Origin: an uncultured Oscillibacter sp.
GTDB lineage: Bacteria; Bacillota; Clostridia; Oscillospirales; Oscillospiraceae
DNA: 64,000 bases
NCBI GenBank assembly: GCA_905200545.1
Contig: CAJKKQ010000002.1
Location: forward strand, 1-64,000
Direction of reading: 5' to 3'
A model generated the notes under the pieces. That model did not search any database. It was not told the origin of the DNA and worked only from the letters and a program-made list of their open reading frames with translations. Both the position numbers and the translations under genes were made by a program. Below are positions 1 through 9,550 of the stretch, one piece after another (the first letter of the stretch is position 1; the number at the start of each line of letters is the position of its first letter).

Positions 1-1357
1 TCTTGTTGATGTTGATGCCGTCATAGCGGATCTTGCCGTCGGCAATGTCGTAGAAGCGATTGATGAGGTTGGTGATGGTGGTCTTGCCGGCGCCGGTGGC
101 GCCTACGAAGGCGATCTTCTGGCCGGGCTTTGCCCAGAGGCTGATGTCGTGGAGCACCAGCTTATTCTCGTCATAGCCGAAGTCCACACCATCCAGGGTG
201 ACGCTGCCCTCCAGCTTGGTGTAGGCAGCGGTGCCGTCGTCCTTGGGCTGCTTCCAGGCCCAGACATTGGTGCGCTGGGCAGACTCCTCCATCTGGCCGT
301 CGGCCTTCTCCCGGGCGTTCACCAGTTCCACATAGCCCTCGTCTGTCTCCGGCTGCTGGTCCATCAGGTCGAAGACCCGCTGGGCACCGGCAGCGGCGTT
401 GACCACAAAGTTCACCTGCATGCTCACCTGGGTGATGGGCTGGGTGAAGCTCTTGTTGAGGCTCAGGAAGGTTATGACGGTACCCAACGTCACGCCGGCC
501 ATATCATTGATGCCCAGGATGGCGCCTACGATGGCCACCAGGGCGTAGCTGAGCCAGCCGATGTTGGCGTTGACGGGCATCAGGAGGTTGGCGTAGCGGT
601 TGGCCATATCGGCGCTTTGCCGCAAGTCCTCGTTGACCTTGTTGAAGTCCGCCATGGCGGCCTGCTCATGGCAGAAGACCTTCACCACTTTTTGACCGTC
701 CAGCATCTCCTCGATGAAGCCGTCCACAATGCCCAGGTTCCGCTGCTGCTGAACATAGTATTTGGCAGAAAGCCTGGAGAAATTTTTGGTTACCAGCAGC
801 ATGACACAGGCGGTGAGGATGGAGATCACGGTAAGTGCCGGGTTGAGCAGCAGCATGGTTACCAGGGTGGCGGCCATGGTGATGGCGGAATTGATGATCT
901 GGGGAATGCTCTGGCCCAGGAGCTGGCGCAGGGTGTCCACGTCGTTGGTGTAGACGGACATGATGTCGCCGTGAGCGTGGGTGTCGAAATACTTGATGGG
1001 CAGGGATTCCATCCGCCGGAACAGGTCGTTTCGCAGGTTGCGCATGGTGCCCTGTCCCACGGAGACCATGATGCGGTTATAGGCATAGGACGCCGCAACA
1101 CCCAGCACCAACACAGCAACCAGCTGCAAAATGGCCCGGCCCAGGCCGCCAAAATCGGTGGAGCCGGAGTTGATCATGGGCACGATGTAGTCATCCACTA
1201 GGGTCTGGGGGAAGGTGGCGCCCATGACGTTGGCGATGGCGGAGATCAGGATGCACGCCACCACCAGAATGAATGGGAACTTATAATCGTGCAGCATATA
1301 GCCCAGGACCCGCTTAAGCACCGCGGTGGGGCTTGCTTTTTGTTCTTGGGGTTTCAT
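1..1357 (-). CDS. ABC exporter half-transporter, permease-ATPase fusion (3' part missing)
   Basis: Open reading frame running off the left edge; only the N-terminal membrane domain and the start of the ATPase are present. It begins MKPQEQKAS, has hydrophobic segments starting near residue 27 and ends in the window shortly after the Walker A motif GATGAGKTT. The start ATG follows AGGAGG and lies 17 bases after the stop of the upstream exporter half, so the two are co-transcribed and probably pair as a heterodimer. This half is likely the catalytically competent partner because the other has a degenerate Walker B (inference). Role: drug or lipid/peptide export at the cytoplasmic membrane; substrate not readable. 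Confidence 0.88.
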   Translation of the reverse strand, partial: MKPQEQKASPTAVLKRVLGYMLHDYKFPFILVVACILISAIANVMGATFPQTLVDDYIVPMINSGSTDFGGLGRAILQLVAVLVLGVAASYAYNRIMVSVGQGTMRNLRNDLFRRMESLPIKYFDTHAHGDIMSVYTNDVDTLRQLLGQSIPQIINSAITMAATLVTMLLLNPALTVISILTACVMLLVTKNFSRLSAKYYVQQQRNLGIVDGFIEEMLDGQKVVKVFCHEQAAMADFNKVNEDLRQSADMANRYANLLMPVNANIGWLSYALVAIVGAILGINDMAGVTLGTVITFLSLNKSFTQPITQVSMQVNFVVNAAAGAQRVFDLMDQQPETDEGYVELVNAREKADGQMEESAQRTNVWAWKQPKDDGTAAYTKLEGSVTLDGVDFGYDENKLVLHDISLWAKPGQKIAFVGATGAGKTTITNLINRFYDIADGKIRYDGININK

Positions 1358-1374
1358 GGTGTCACATCCTCCTC

Positions 1375-3114
1375 TCACGCGGGCTGGTCGAAGTCGCCGC
1401 CGCCCTGGATCTGGGAATCATAGATCTCCCGATAGATGGCGTTGGTCTCCAGCAGGTGTTCCGGCGTATCGAAGCCATCCACACGGCCGTCATCCAGAAC
1501 CAGAACCCGGTCGGCCTGCTCCACGCTGGAAATCCGCTGGGCAATGATGATCTTGGTGGTGCCGGGGATACGCTTGGCAAAGGCCGCGCGGATCTTGGCG
1601 TCGGTGGCGGTATCCACGGCGGAGGTGGAGTCGTCCAGGATCAGCACCTTGGGCTTTTTCAGCAGGGCCCGGGCGATGCAAAGGCGCTGCTTCTGGCCGC
1701 CGGAGACGTTGGCGCCGCCCCGCTCAATGTAGGTGTGGTAGCCGTCAGGCAGGCGGTCGATGAACTCGTCGGCACAGGCCGCCTGACAGGCGGCGACGCA
1801 CTCTTCCTCTGTGGCGTCGGGATTTCCCCAGCGCAGGTTATCCAGAATGGTACCGGAGAACAGCGTGTTCTTCTGGAGCACCACGGAGACCTGGTTGCGC
1901 AATGCCTCCATGTCATACGCCCGCACGTCCAGGCCGCCCACCTTCACGGAGCCGGAGTCCACGTCATAGAGCCGGCAGATGAGGTTCACCAGACTGCTCT
2001 TGCCGGAGCCGGTGCCGCCGATGATGCCGATGGTCTCGCCGGAGCGGATGTGCAGGTCGATGTCGGAGAGGACGCTTTTGCCGCTGCCGTGCTGGTAGGA
2101 GAAGGTCACATGGTCGAAGTCGATGGAGCCGTCGGCCACTTCCATAACGGGCTTTTCCGGGTCGTGGAGGTCGGGGGTCTCATTGAGCACCTCGCTGATC
2201 CGGCGGATGCTGGCCATGGACATAGAGATCATGACGATGACCATGGAGAGCATCATCAGACTCATCAAAAGGCCCATGATATAGCTGAAGAGGCTGGTGA
2301 GATCGCCGGTGGACATGGTGCCCCCCACAATGTAATGGGCGCCCAGCCAGGAGATCATGATGATGCAGAAGTACACAGCGGTCATCATGGCGGGGTTGTT
2401 GAAGGCCAGCAGGCCCTCGGCCTTGACAAACAGGCGGTAGAGGTTGGCAGAGGCCTTGGCGAACTTGCTGTTCTCATAGTCCTCCCGGACGAAAGCCTTC
2501 ACCACCCGGATGGCGGAGATGTTTTCCTGGACGCTGGCGTTGAGGTCATCATACTTGCGGAAGACCTCGTTGAAGATCTTCAGGGTCACCACCATGATGG
2601 ACCCCAATACCACGATCAAAAACACCACGGCAATGAGGAACGTCAGGCTCAGCTTGGGGCTGATGATCAGGCACATGGCATAGCTGAAGATCAGCGTCAG
2701 GGGCGAACGTACCGCCACACGGATCACCATCATGAAGGCATTCTGCACATTGGTGATATCGGTGGTCATCCGGGTCACCAGGCCCGGCACGCTGAACTTA
2801 TCAATGTTGGAGAAGGAGAAGGTCTGGATATTGGCGTAGATGGCCTTGCGGAGATTGGCTGCCAGGCCGGACGAGGCGCTGGCGGCGAAGCGTCCGGCGC
2901 CGGCGGCGAAAAACAATCCCAAAAACGCAATGACCACCATGACCGCACCGTAGCGGTACACCACGGAGAGGTCTCCGGTTTCCAGACCGTCATCGATGAT
3001 GATGGCGGTAATAAAGGGCAGCAGAATGTCCATCAGCACTTCCATGGTGGTCATGCCGATGCACAAAAGCGCGTCCCGCTTGAAGCGGCCCAGCTGCCGC
3101 AGCACAGTTTTCAT
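1375..3114 (-). CDS. ABC exporter half-transporter, permease-ATPase fusion (degenerate half)
   Basis: 579 residues: a six-helix ABC exporter membrane domain (about 1-320) followed by a nucleotide-binding domain with Walker A GGTGSGKSS, signature VSGGQKQR and Walker B LILDDSTSAVD. The residue after the Walker B aspartate is Asp, not the catalytic Glu, which is the hallmark of the non-canonical half of heterodimeric exporters such as LmrCD/TM287-288 (family knowledge). The start ATG overlaps the stop of the MarR gene (ATGA), so regulator and exporter are translationally coupled. Likely a multidrug-type exporter controlled by that regulator; substrate unknown. Confidence 0.9.
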   Translation of the reverse strand: MKTVLRQLGRFKRDALLCIGMTTMEVLMDILLPFITAIIIDDGLETGDLSVVYRYGAVMVVIAFLGLFFAAGAGRFAASASSGLAANLRKAIYANIQTFSFSNIDKFSVPGLVTRMTTDITNVQNAFMMVIRVAVRSPLTLIFSYAMCLIISPKLSLTFLIAVVFLIVVLGSIMVVTLKIFNEVFRKYDDLNASVQENISAIRVVKAFVREDYENSKFAKASANLYRLFVKAEGLLAFNNPAMMTAVYFCIIMISWLGAHYIVGGTMSTGDLTSLFSYIMGLLMSLMMLSMVIVMISMSMASIRRISEVLNETPDLHDPEKPVMEVADGSIDFDHVTFSYQHGSGKSVLSDIDLHIRSGETIGIIGGTGSGKSSLVNLICRLYDVDSGSVKVGGLDVRAYDMEALRNQVSVVLQKNTLFSGTILDNLRWGNPDATEEECVAACQAACADEFIDRLPDGYHTYIERGGANVSGGQKQRLCIARALLKKPKVLILDDSTSAVDTATDAKIRAAFAKRIPGTTKIIIAQRISSVEQADRVLVLDDGRVDGFDTPEHLLETNAIYREIYDSQIQGGGDFDQPA

Positions 3115-3581
3115 GGGTTCGATACCTCCTTGGATTTTGTTTGGGTAAGTTGGGAAAGATTGTCCAGCAGCTTGTTCTGCAGGCGGTTGAGCAGATCCAG
3201 CTCCTGGAGGGAAAGGCAGCCATAGAGCTGCTGCTGGATCTTGCGGGTGGTCTCATCCAGGAAGGGCTGGATCTGCCGGCCCTTTTCCGTGGGAAACAGC
3301 AGCTTGCACCGGTCGTCCCGGGCACAGCACTCCACCCGGATATAGCCCTTTTCCCGCAGGCGCTTGACCATGCCCGACAGAGCAGCCATGGAACAGCCGA
3401 AGTCCCGGTGGATCTCCGTCAGGGACGTCCCACGGTCACAGTGGCGGAAGACATACTGCAGGATGTGGGCCTGTACAACCGTGAGCTCCGCCTCCGCCAT
3501 AAAGCTGTTTGCCAGCAGCTCCATCTGAATACAGATCTGCCGGTTGTTCCGGACCATCCGCCCCCGGTCGATCTTCTCCAT
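3111..3581 (-). CDS. MarR-family transcriptional regulator
   Basis: 156 residues from the chosen start MEKIDRGRM, which has a GAGGCG ribosome site; an in-frame ATG 18 bases upstream (MKRGEI) has none. A winged helix-turn-helix lies mid-protein (SLTEIHRDFGCSMAALSGMV then a basic wing with RVECCARDDR), the layout of MarR proteins. It is the first gene of an operon with two ABC exporter halves, so it is probably a ligand-relieved repressor of the exporter and itself. The AT-rich interval upstream separates it from a divergent LysR gene. Confidence 0.88.
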   Translation of the reverse strand: MEKIDRGRMVRNNRQICIQMELLANSFMAEAELTVVQAHILQYVFRHCDRGTSLTEIHRDFGCSMAALSGMVKRLREKGYIRVECCARDDRCKLLFPTEKGRQIQPFLDETTRKIQQQLYGCLSLQELDLLNRLQNKLLDNLSQLTQTKSKEVSNP

Positions 3582-3745
3582 GATTTCGCCTCTTTTCATT
3601 GGTTAAGGGGTAAATAATTTCATCCCTACGTTTTTATAGCACAAAGCCCGTTGCGTGTGAAATTCAAATATGCTATATTCTATAAATAACTTTTATTGAT
3701 TGTTCGCATAATACGCCGGTGCTTCCGGCATGGAGGTGCATCCTT

Positions 3746-4636
3746 TTGAATACCACACAGCTGGAATGCTTTATGGAAGTGGCCAACTTTCTGAACTTTT
3801 CCCGGGCAGCGGAGCATCTGCGCATCACCCAGCCTGCCGTCAGCCACCAGATCAACACCCTGGAGGACGAGCTGGGGGTGAAGCTGTTTCTGCGCTCCAG
3901 CAAAAACGTGCGTTTGACACCGGAGGGCAGCCAGTTCATGCACTACGCCGGGGAAATCCTGAAGCTGACCCAGCTGTCCAAGTCCCGGATGAAGGAGGCG
4001 CAGCAGTCCCTGCCCCGGCGGCTGGTGATCGGCTGCCGCAACACGCTGGAACTCCGGTTTCTGGCTCCTGCCCTGCGGCTGCTGCGGGCGCGGTGTCCGG
4101 AGGTGCTGCCGGTGCTGCGCCTGATCCCCTTCGACTCCCTGGAAAACCTGCTGGTGGAGGGGGATGTGCACGTCATGTTCTCCTTTCAGGAGATCTCCAT
4201 CCCCAAGATCCGCTGCCGGGAGGTGCTCACCTGCGGCGCCGTATGCGTGTGCAGCCGGGATCATCCCCTGGCCGGCAGCAGCTCCCTCACCGCTGCCCAG
4301 CTGCAGAAGATCGGCCCCATAGCCGTCTGCCGCCCCCGGATCTGCCCGGCTCCCCTGCTGCAGATCCAAAGCTCCATCGTAGGCGGCCGGGAGACCAGCG
4401 GCATCTACTTTTGCGATAATCTGGAGATCATATTGCCTCTGCTCCAGTCCGGATACGCCTATGCGGTACTGGCGGATCTGCCTCACACCCGGCTGCCGGA
4501 CCTGTGCTATATCCCCCTGCCGGAGTTTGCCCCGCTCTCTTTCCGGGCCGTATACCGCACCGGGGGGGCCATTCCGGTTTTGAACGAATTTCTTGGCATC
4601 CTGCAGGAGAGCGCCTCCCTTCCCGACCAGCCGTGA
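3746..4636 (+). CDS. LysR-family transcriptional regulator
   Basis: 296 residues from a TTG start (LNTTQLECFMEVANF) placed 9 bases after GGAGG; an upstream GTG at 3719 would add ten residues without a ribosome site. The N-terminal helix-turn-helix is classic LysR: FSRAAEHLRITQPAVSHQI, followed by LEDELGVKLFLR and the linker helix; residues about 90-290 form the effector-binding domain. It lies upstream of and parallel to pyruvate carboxylase with a 309-bp gap, so it may regulate it (inference), or the divergent MarR-exporter operon. Effector not deducible. Confidence 0.9.
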   Translation: MNTTQLECFMEVANFLNFSRAAEHLRITQPAVSHQINTLEDELGVKLFLRSSKNVRLTPEGSQFMHYAGEILKLTQLSKSRMKEAQQSLPRRLVIGCRNTLELRFLAPALRLLRARCPEVLPVLRLIPFDSLENLLVEGDVHVMFSFQEISIPKIRCREVLTCGAVCVCSRDHPLAGSSSLTAAQLQKIGPIAVCRPRICPAPLLQIQSSIVGGRETSGIYFCDNLEIILPLLQSGYAYAVLADLPHTRLPDLCYIPLPEFAPLSFRAVYRTGGAIPVLNEFLGILQESASLPDQP

Positions 4637-4742
4637 CCTCCGGCAGTTTCTCAGATCCGCCGGGAAAACGGAACCGATCCCCTGTGCAAAAAGCCCAACT
4701 GTCTTTTCACTCCCGGACATTTGACCGCTCCAAAAAGACATT

Positions 4743-4763
4743 TTTGTGGATGAAATCCACAAA
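4743..4763. repeat. Perfect inverted repeat in the LysR-pyc gap
   Basis: Arms TTTGTGGAT and ATCCACAAA are exact reverse complements around a GAA centre. No T-run follows, so it is not an obvious terminator. It sits about 70 bases upstream of the predicted pyc promoter, a plausible operator or LysR target. The rest of the 4637-4945 gap holds only the promoter listed separately. Confidence 0.5.
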
Positions 4764-4831
4764 GGCCGAAGTAAATTTACGTAAGGAAACTGGAGGCTTC
4801 TCCGAATTTATGCAGCCGGCGCGGGATTTCG

Positions 4832-4861
4832 TTGCATGCGCCTGCGGAAAAGGAGTATACT
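4832..4861 (+). promoter_or_regulatory. Predicted sigma-A promoter of pyruvate carboxylase
   Basis: TTGCAT, 18-bp spacer, TATACT; transcription would start about 78 bases before the GTG start codon of the carboxylase. Confidence 0.6.
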
Positions 4862-4945
4862 CAATCATAATTAAAGGGAAAAAAGGAACCGTGCGGCACT
4901 CCTGTCCGTCCGGATATCCGTCATCAAAAGAAGGAGGAACCACCT

Positions 4946-7900
4946 GTGAGCCAAACATTCAAAAAGGTCCTGGTTGCCAACCGCGGTGAGATCGCCATGC
5001 GCATCTTCCGGGCCTGCCATGACCTGGGACTGCAGACCATTGCCATCTACTCCAACGAAGATACCTACAGTCTCTTCCGCACTGCGGCCGATGAGTCCTA
5101 CCTGATCGGCAAGAACATCAGCCCCCTGGGTGCCTATCTGGACATCCCCCGGATCATCGCCCTGGCCAAAAAGCATGGGGCGGATGCCATTCATCCCGGC
5201 TATGGCTTCCTCAGCGAGAACGGGGACTTTGCCCGGGCCTGTGAGGAAGCGGGCATCAAGTTCATCGGTCCCTCCTCCAAGATTCTGGATCTGATGGGTG
5301 ACAAGCTCTCCGCCAAGCAGATGGCGGTGGCCTGCGGCGTCCCCACCACCCCCGGCACCACGGAACCCCTCCAGAGCCGGGAGGCCGCCCAGAAGCTGGC
5401 TATGGAATTCGGCTTCCCTGTGATTTTGAAGGCTGCCGCCGGCGGCGGCGGCCGGGGCATGCGCCGCTGCGACACCGTGGAGGAAGTGGGCGTCAACTTC
5501 GACCTGGTGAAGGCCGAGGCCAAGAAGGCCTTCGGCAACGACGACATCTTCATGGAGAAGTTCCTGGTGGAGCCCAAGCACATTGAAGTCCAGGTGCTGG
5601 GCGACGAGTACGGCAACGTGGTGCACCTCTTCGAGCGGGACTGCTCTCTCCAGCGGCGCTATCAGAAGGTGGTGGAGTTCACCCCCGCCTTCTCCGTTCC
5701 CCAGGAGGTGCGGGAAGCCCTGTATGCCGATGCCGTGAAGATCGCCAAGTACGTGGGCTATGTCAACGCCGGTACCCTGGAATTCCTGGTGGACAAGGAA
5801 GGCCATCACTACTTCATTGAGATGAACCCCCGCATCCAGGTGGAGCACACCGTCACCGAGATGGTCACCGGCATCGACCTGGTGCGCTCCCAGATCCTCA
5901 TCGCCCAAGGCCGTCCCCTCAGCGATCCCGACATCGGCATCCCCAATCAGGAGTCCCTGCACCTGAACGGATACGCCATCCAGTGCCGCGTCACCACCGA
6001 GGATCCCGCCAACAACTTCGCCCCCGACACCGGCAAGATCACCGCTTACCGCTCCGCCGGCGGCTTCGGCATCCGGCTGGACGGCGGCAACGCCTACACC
6101 GGCGCCGTCATCTCCCCCTACTATGACTCCCTGCTGGTGAAGATCACCACCTGGGACAACACCTTCCCCGGCGTTTGCCGCAAGGCCGCCCGTGCCATCA
6201 ACGAGGTCCACGTCCGCGGCGTCAAGACCAACATCTCCTTCATTACCAACATCCTCAAGCACCCGGCCTTCATCGCCGGCAAGTGCCACACCAAGTTCAT
6301 CGACGAGACCCCGGAGCTGTTCCAGCTGGACGAGAGCCAGGACCGGGCCACCAAGATGCTCAAGTATATCGGCAACATCGTGGTCAAGGAGCAGGGGGAG
6401 CACAAGCTCTATGACGAGTGCCGCTTCCCGCCCTTCTCCGGCAACCGGCCCGACGGCCTCAAACAGATGCTGGACGCCAAGGGCCCCAAGGCCGTGGCGG
6501 ACTGGGTGAAGGAGCAGAAAAAGCTTCTCATCTGTGACACCACCTGCCGGGACGCCCACCAGTCCCTGCTTGCCACCCGCGTCCGCACCCGTGACATCGT
6601 CAAGGGCATGGAGGGCACCAGCGAGATCCTCGCCGACGCCTTCTCTCTGGAGTGCTGGGGCGGCGCCACCTTCGACGTGGCCTACCGCTTCCTCCACGAG
6701 TCCCCCTGGGAGCGGCTGGACATGATCCGGGAAAAGGCCCCCAACCTCCTGCTGCAGATGCTCCTCCGGGGCGCCAACGCCGTGGGCTACACCAACTATC
6801 CCGACAATGTCATCCGGGAGTTTATCAAGGAGGCCGCCCGCAGCGGCATCGACGTGTTCCGCGTCTTCGACTCCCTCAACTGGATCCCCGGCATGGAAGT
6901 GGCCATGGACGAAGTCCTCAAGCAGAACAAGATCTGCCAGGCCACCATCTGCTACACCGGCGACATCCTGGATCCCAAGCGGGACAAGTATCCCCTTGAA
7001 TATTATGTAAATCTTGCCAAGGAGCTGGAGAAGCGGGGCGCCCACATGCTGGCCATCAAGGACATGTCCGGCATCCTGAAGCCTTACGCCGCCAAGAAGC
7101 TGGTCTCCACCCTCAAGCAGGAGATCGGCATTCCCATCCAGCTCCACACCCACGATACCTCCGGCAACCAGGTGGCGGCGCTGCTGCTGGCGGCGGAGGC
7201 CGGCGTGGACGTGGTGGACTGCGCCATTTCCTCCATGGCGGGCATGACCAGCCAGCCCTCCCTCAATGCCGTGGTGGCGGCCCTCCAGGGCACCGAGCGG
7301 GATACCGGCATGGATCTGGAGCGCCTGCAGCTGCTCACCGACTACTGGGAGGACGTGCGCAAGCGCTACGACTCCTTTGAGGGCGGCCTCACCTGCAACA
7401 ACGCGGATATCTACCGCTATGAGATCCCCGGCGGCCAGTACACCAACCTGCGTCCCCAGGTGGAATCCCTGGGCCTGGGCAGCCGGTTCATGGAAGTCAA
7501 GGAAAACTACCGCAAGGTCAACGAAATGCTGGGTGATATCGTGAAGGTGACCCCCTCCTCCAAGATGGTGGGCGACCTGGCCATCTTCATGACCCAGAAC
7601 AACCTGACCCCCGAGACCATCGTGGAAAAGGGCGAGGGTCTGGCCTTCCCGGACAGCGCCGTCAGCTACTTCTCCGGCATGATGGGCCAGCCTGCCGGCG
7701 GCTTCCCCAAGGATCTCCAGCGGGTAGTCCTCAAGGGCAAGGAGCCCATTACCTGCCGTCCCGGCGAGCTGCTGCCGGCAGTGGACTTTGAGGAAAAGAA
7801 ACGGGAGATGCACTCCTTCGATCCCGATCCCACCTGGCGGGCGGTGCTCTCCTACTGCCTGTATCCCAAGGTGGTGGAGAACTTCGTCAAAAACCGCAAG

Positions 7901-8362
7901 GAGTACGGCTATATCACCCGTCTGGGCAGCCACGTCTTCTTCCACGGCCTGGCAATCGGTGAGACCAACAAGGTCAACATTGCCGACGGCAAGACCCTGG
8001 TCATCAAGTACCTGGGCTTGGGCGAGGTGGACAAGGACGGCATGCGCACCGTCAGCTTTGAGCTCAACGGCATCCGCCGTGACGTCCAGGTGCCCGACGA
8101 GGAGGCCCAGAAGAATGTGGTCCAGGTTCCCATGGCGGATCCCGAGGACAAGAGCCAGGTGGGTGCCTCCATCCCCGGCGCTGTCAGCAAGATCAGCGTA
8201 AAAGTGGGCGACACTGTGGAGAAGAACCAGACCATTGTCACCATCGAGGCCATGAAGATGGAGACCGCCATCACCGCCCGGATGTCCGGCACGGTGGAAA
8301 GCGTCCTGGTAAGCGAGGGCGATACCGTTAAGGGCGGCCAGCTCCTTCTGACCATCAAGTAA
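4946..8362 (+). CDS. pyc: Pyruvate carboxylase, single chain
   Basis: 1138 residues, the usual length of single-polypeptide pyruvate carboxylase, which makes oxaloacetate from pyruvate, bicarbonate and ATP. GTG start after GGAGG. Domain order: biotin carboxylase (about 1-450; glycine-rich loop AAAGGGGRGMRR, active-site stretch FIEMNPRIQVEHTVTEM), carboxyltransferase with its metal-binding barrel (about 530-800; LICDTTCRDAHQSLLATR, LHTHDTSGN), the PYC/OADA-conserved domain, and a C-terminal biotinyl domain whose lysine lies in EAMKMET near residue 1105. Anaplerotic supply of oxaloacetate for aspartate or the reductive succinate/propionate branch. Monocistronic: own promoter and a strong downstream terminator. 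Confidence 0.97.
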   Translation: MSQTFKKVLVANRGEIAMRIFRACHDLGLQTIAIYSNEDTYSLFRTAADESYLIGKNISPLGAYLDIPRIIALAKKHGADAIHPGYGFLSENGDFARACEEAGIKFIGPSSKILDLMGDKLSAKQMAVACGVPTTPGTTEPLQSREAAQKLAMEFGFPVILKAAAGGGGRGMRRCDTVEEVGVNFDLVKAEAKKAFGNDDIFMEKFLVEPKHIEVQVLGDEYGNVVHLFERDCSLQRRYQKVVEFTPAFSVPQEVREALYADAVKIAKYVGYVNAGTLEFLVDKEGHHYFIEMNPRIQVEHTVTEMVTGIDLVRSQILIAQGRPLSDPDIGIPNQESLHLNGYAIQCRVTTEDPANNFAPDTGKITAYRSAGGFGIRLDGGNAYTGAVISPYYDSLLVKITTWDNTFPGVCRKAARAINEVHVRGVKTNISFITNILKHPAFIAGKCHTKFIDETPELFQLDESQDRATKMLKYIGNIVVKEQGEHKLYDECRFPPFSGNRPDGLKQMLDAKGPKAVADWVKEQKKLLICDTTCRDAHQSLLATRVRTRDIVKGMEGTSEILADAFSLECWGGATFDVAYRFLHESPWERLDMIREKAPNLLLQMLLRGANAVGYTNYPDNVIREFIKEAARSGIDVFRVFDSLNWIPGMEVAMDEVLKQNKICQATICYTGDILDPKRDKYPLEYYVNLAKELEKRGAHMLAIKDMSGILKPYAAKKLVSTLKQEIGIPIQLHTHDTSGNQVAALLLAAEAGVDVVDCAISSMAGMTSQPSLNAVVAALQGTERDTGMDLERLQLLTDYWEDVRKRYDSFEGGLTCNNADIYRYEIPGGQYTNLRPQVESLGLGSRFMEVKENYRKVNEMLGDIVKVTPSSKMVGDLAIFMTQNNLTPETIVEKGEGLAFPDSAVSYFSGMMGQPAGGFPKDLQRVVLKGKEPITCRPGELLPAVDFEEKKREMHSFDPDPTWRAVLSYCLYPKVVENFVKNRKEYGYITRLGSHVFFHGLAIGETNKVNIADGKTLVIKYLGLGEVDKDGMRTVSFELNGIRRDVQVPDEEAQKNVVQVPMADPEDKSQVGASIPGAVSKISVKVGDTVEKNQTIVTIEAMKMETAITARMSGTVESVLVSEGDTVKGGQLLLTIK

Positions 8363-8378
8363 AACCGCATCAAATCAT

Positions 8379-8416
8379 AAAGGAGCCCACGGCAAATTGC
8401 CGTGGGCTCCTTTTCC
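8379..8416. terminator. Bidirectional terminator between pyc and the ABC ATPase gene
   Basis: A 17-bp perfect inverted repeat (AAAGGAGCCCACGGCAA and its complement) ends in TTTT on the plus strand and in a T-run on the minus strand. It serves the convergent genes on both sides. Confidence 0.9.
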
Positions 8417-8431
8417 TATTGGTATCCTGAT

Positions 8432-9550
8432 TTACGCCAAGACCCGCACACAGCGGTCGATGAGGGTCATGTGGACCTCATCGCCCTCGGCGAAGCGCTC
8501 CGTCAGCTGGGGATTGTAGACCTCCACAATAATGGGCTGGTCTCCCAGCATCACCTCATACTCCACCTTGGCGCCGTAGTAGGTGGCCCGGGACACCCGG
8601 CCGGGCAGCTGGCCCTCCTGGGCGGAGAGGAGGATGGACTCCGGCCGTACTGCCAGGCAGCACGGGCCGTCCTTCTGCACCCCCGCCATCCTGCCGGGAG
8701 CCGGGATGGAGATGGTCTTTCCCCCCACCTCCACCAGGGCCGCCTGGCCGTCCAGCCCGCGGAATGTGCCGTCAATGAAATTGGCTTTGCCGATGAAGTT
8801 GGCCACGAAGCGGCTGTTAGGCTGCTCGTAGATCTCCGCAGGAGACCCCTCCTGGCAGATGACGCCGTCCTTCATGATGACCACCCGATCGGAAATGGCC
8901 ATGGCCTCCGACTGGTCATGGGTGACATACAGCGAGGTGATGCCCAGGCGCTTTTGCAGGGCCCGCAGCTCATCCCGCATGCTCTCCCGGAGCTTGGCAT
9001 CCAGGTTGGAGAGGGGCTCGTCAAAGAGCAGCACGCTGGGCTCGATGACCACGGCCCGGGCCAGGGCCACCCGCTGCTGCTGACCGCCGGAGAGCTGGTT
9101 GGGGAAGCGGCGCTCAAAGCCTGTCAGCTGCATCATCTCCACCACCGCGTCGGTGCGGCGGATCACTTCCTCCTGGGAGCACTTGGCCACTTTCAGGCCG
9201 TAGGCGATATTTTCCCAGATATTCAGGTGGGGGAACAATGCGTAGCTCTGGAACACCATGGAGATGCCCCGCTTGTTGGGGGGGACTTTCGCCACATCCC
9301 GCTCCCCGATGAACACGTTTCCGCTGGTGGGATACTCAAAGCCGGAGATCATCCGCAGCGTGGTGGTCTTGCCGCAGCCGGAGGGGCCCAGCAGCGTCAC
9401 CATCTCGCCGTCGTGGATGTTGAGATTGATGTGGTCCACCGCCACAAAATCCTTGCCGGTGTCCGGCTGCTGAAAGATCTTGGTGACATCCTTTAAAACA
9501 ACGCCGGAGCTTTTCTTGCTGAAGCCCAGCTTTTCCTGTTGATTGCTCAT
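8432..9550 (-). CDS. ABC transporter ATP-binding protein, FbpC/AfuC/PotA type
   Basis: 372 residues. Walker A GPSGCGKTT, Q-loop VFQSYALFPHL, signature LSGGQQQRVALARA, Walker B LLFDEPLSNLDAKLR, and a C-terminal TOBE domain (about 290-370), the arrangement of MOI-family importer ATPases. The ATG overlaps the permease stop (4 bp). With the fused two-domain permease and the FbpA-like binder upstream it completes an importer. Family substrates are ferric iron, polyamines, or hexose phosphates (AfuABC), so the substrate stays open. The neighbouring two-component system and phosphodiesterase-like gene slightly favour a phosphorylated organic substrate (inference). Confidence 0.9.
   Translation of the reverse strand: MSNQQEKLGFSKKSSGVVLKDVTKIFQQPDTGKDFVAVDHINLNIHDGEMVTLLGPSGCGKTTTLRMISGFEYPTSGNVFIGERDVAKVPPNKRGISMVFQSYALFPHLNIWENIAYGLKVAKCSQEEVIRRTDAVVEMMQLTGFERRFPNQLSGGQQQRVALARAVVIEPSVLLFDEPLSNLDAKLRESMRDELRALQKRLGITSLYVTHDQSEAMAISDRVVIMKDGVICQEGSPAEIYEQPNSRFVANFIGKANFIDGTFRGLDGQAALVEVGGKTISIPAPGRMAGVQKDGPCCLAVRPESILLSAQEGQLPGRVSRATYYGAKVEYEVMLGDQPIIVEVYNPQLTERFAEGDEVHMTLIDRCVRVLA

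Noticed and set aside
4871..7945. 1024-codon open frame antisense to pyruvate carboxylase
   Set aside because: Gly/Val/Leu/His-rich shadow of a GC-rich gene; no start signal or recognisable domain.
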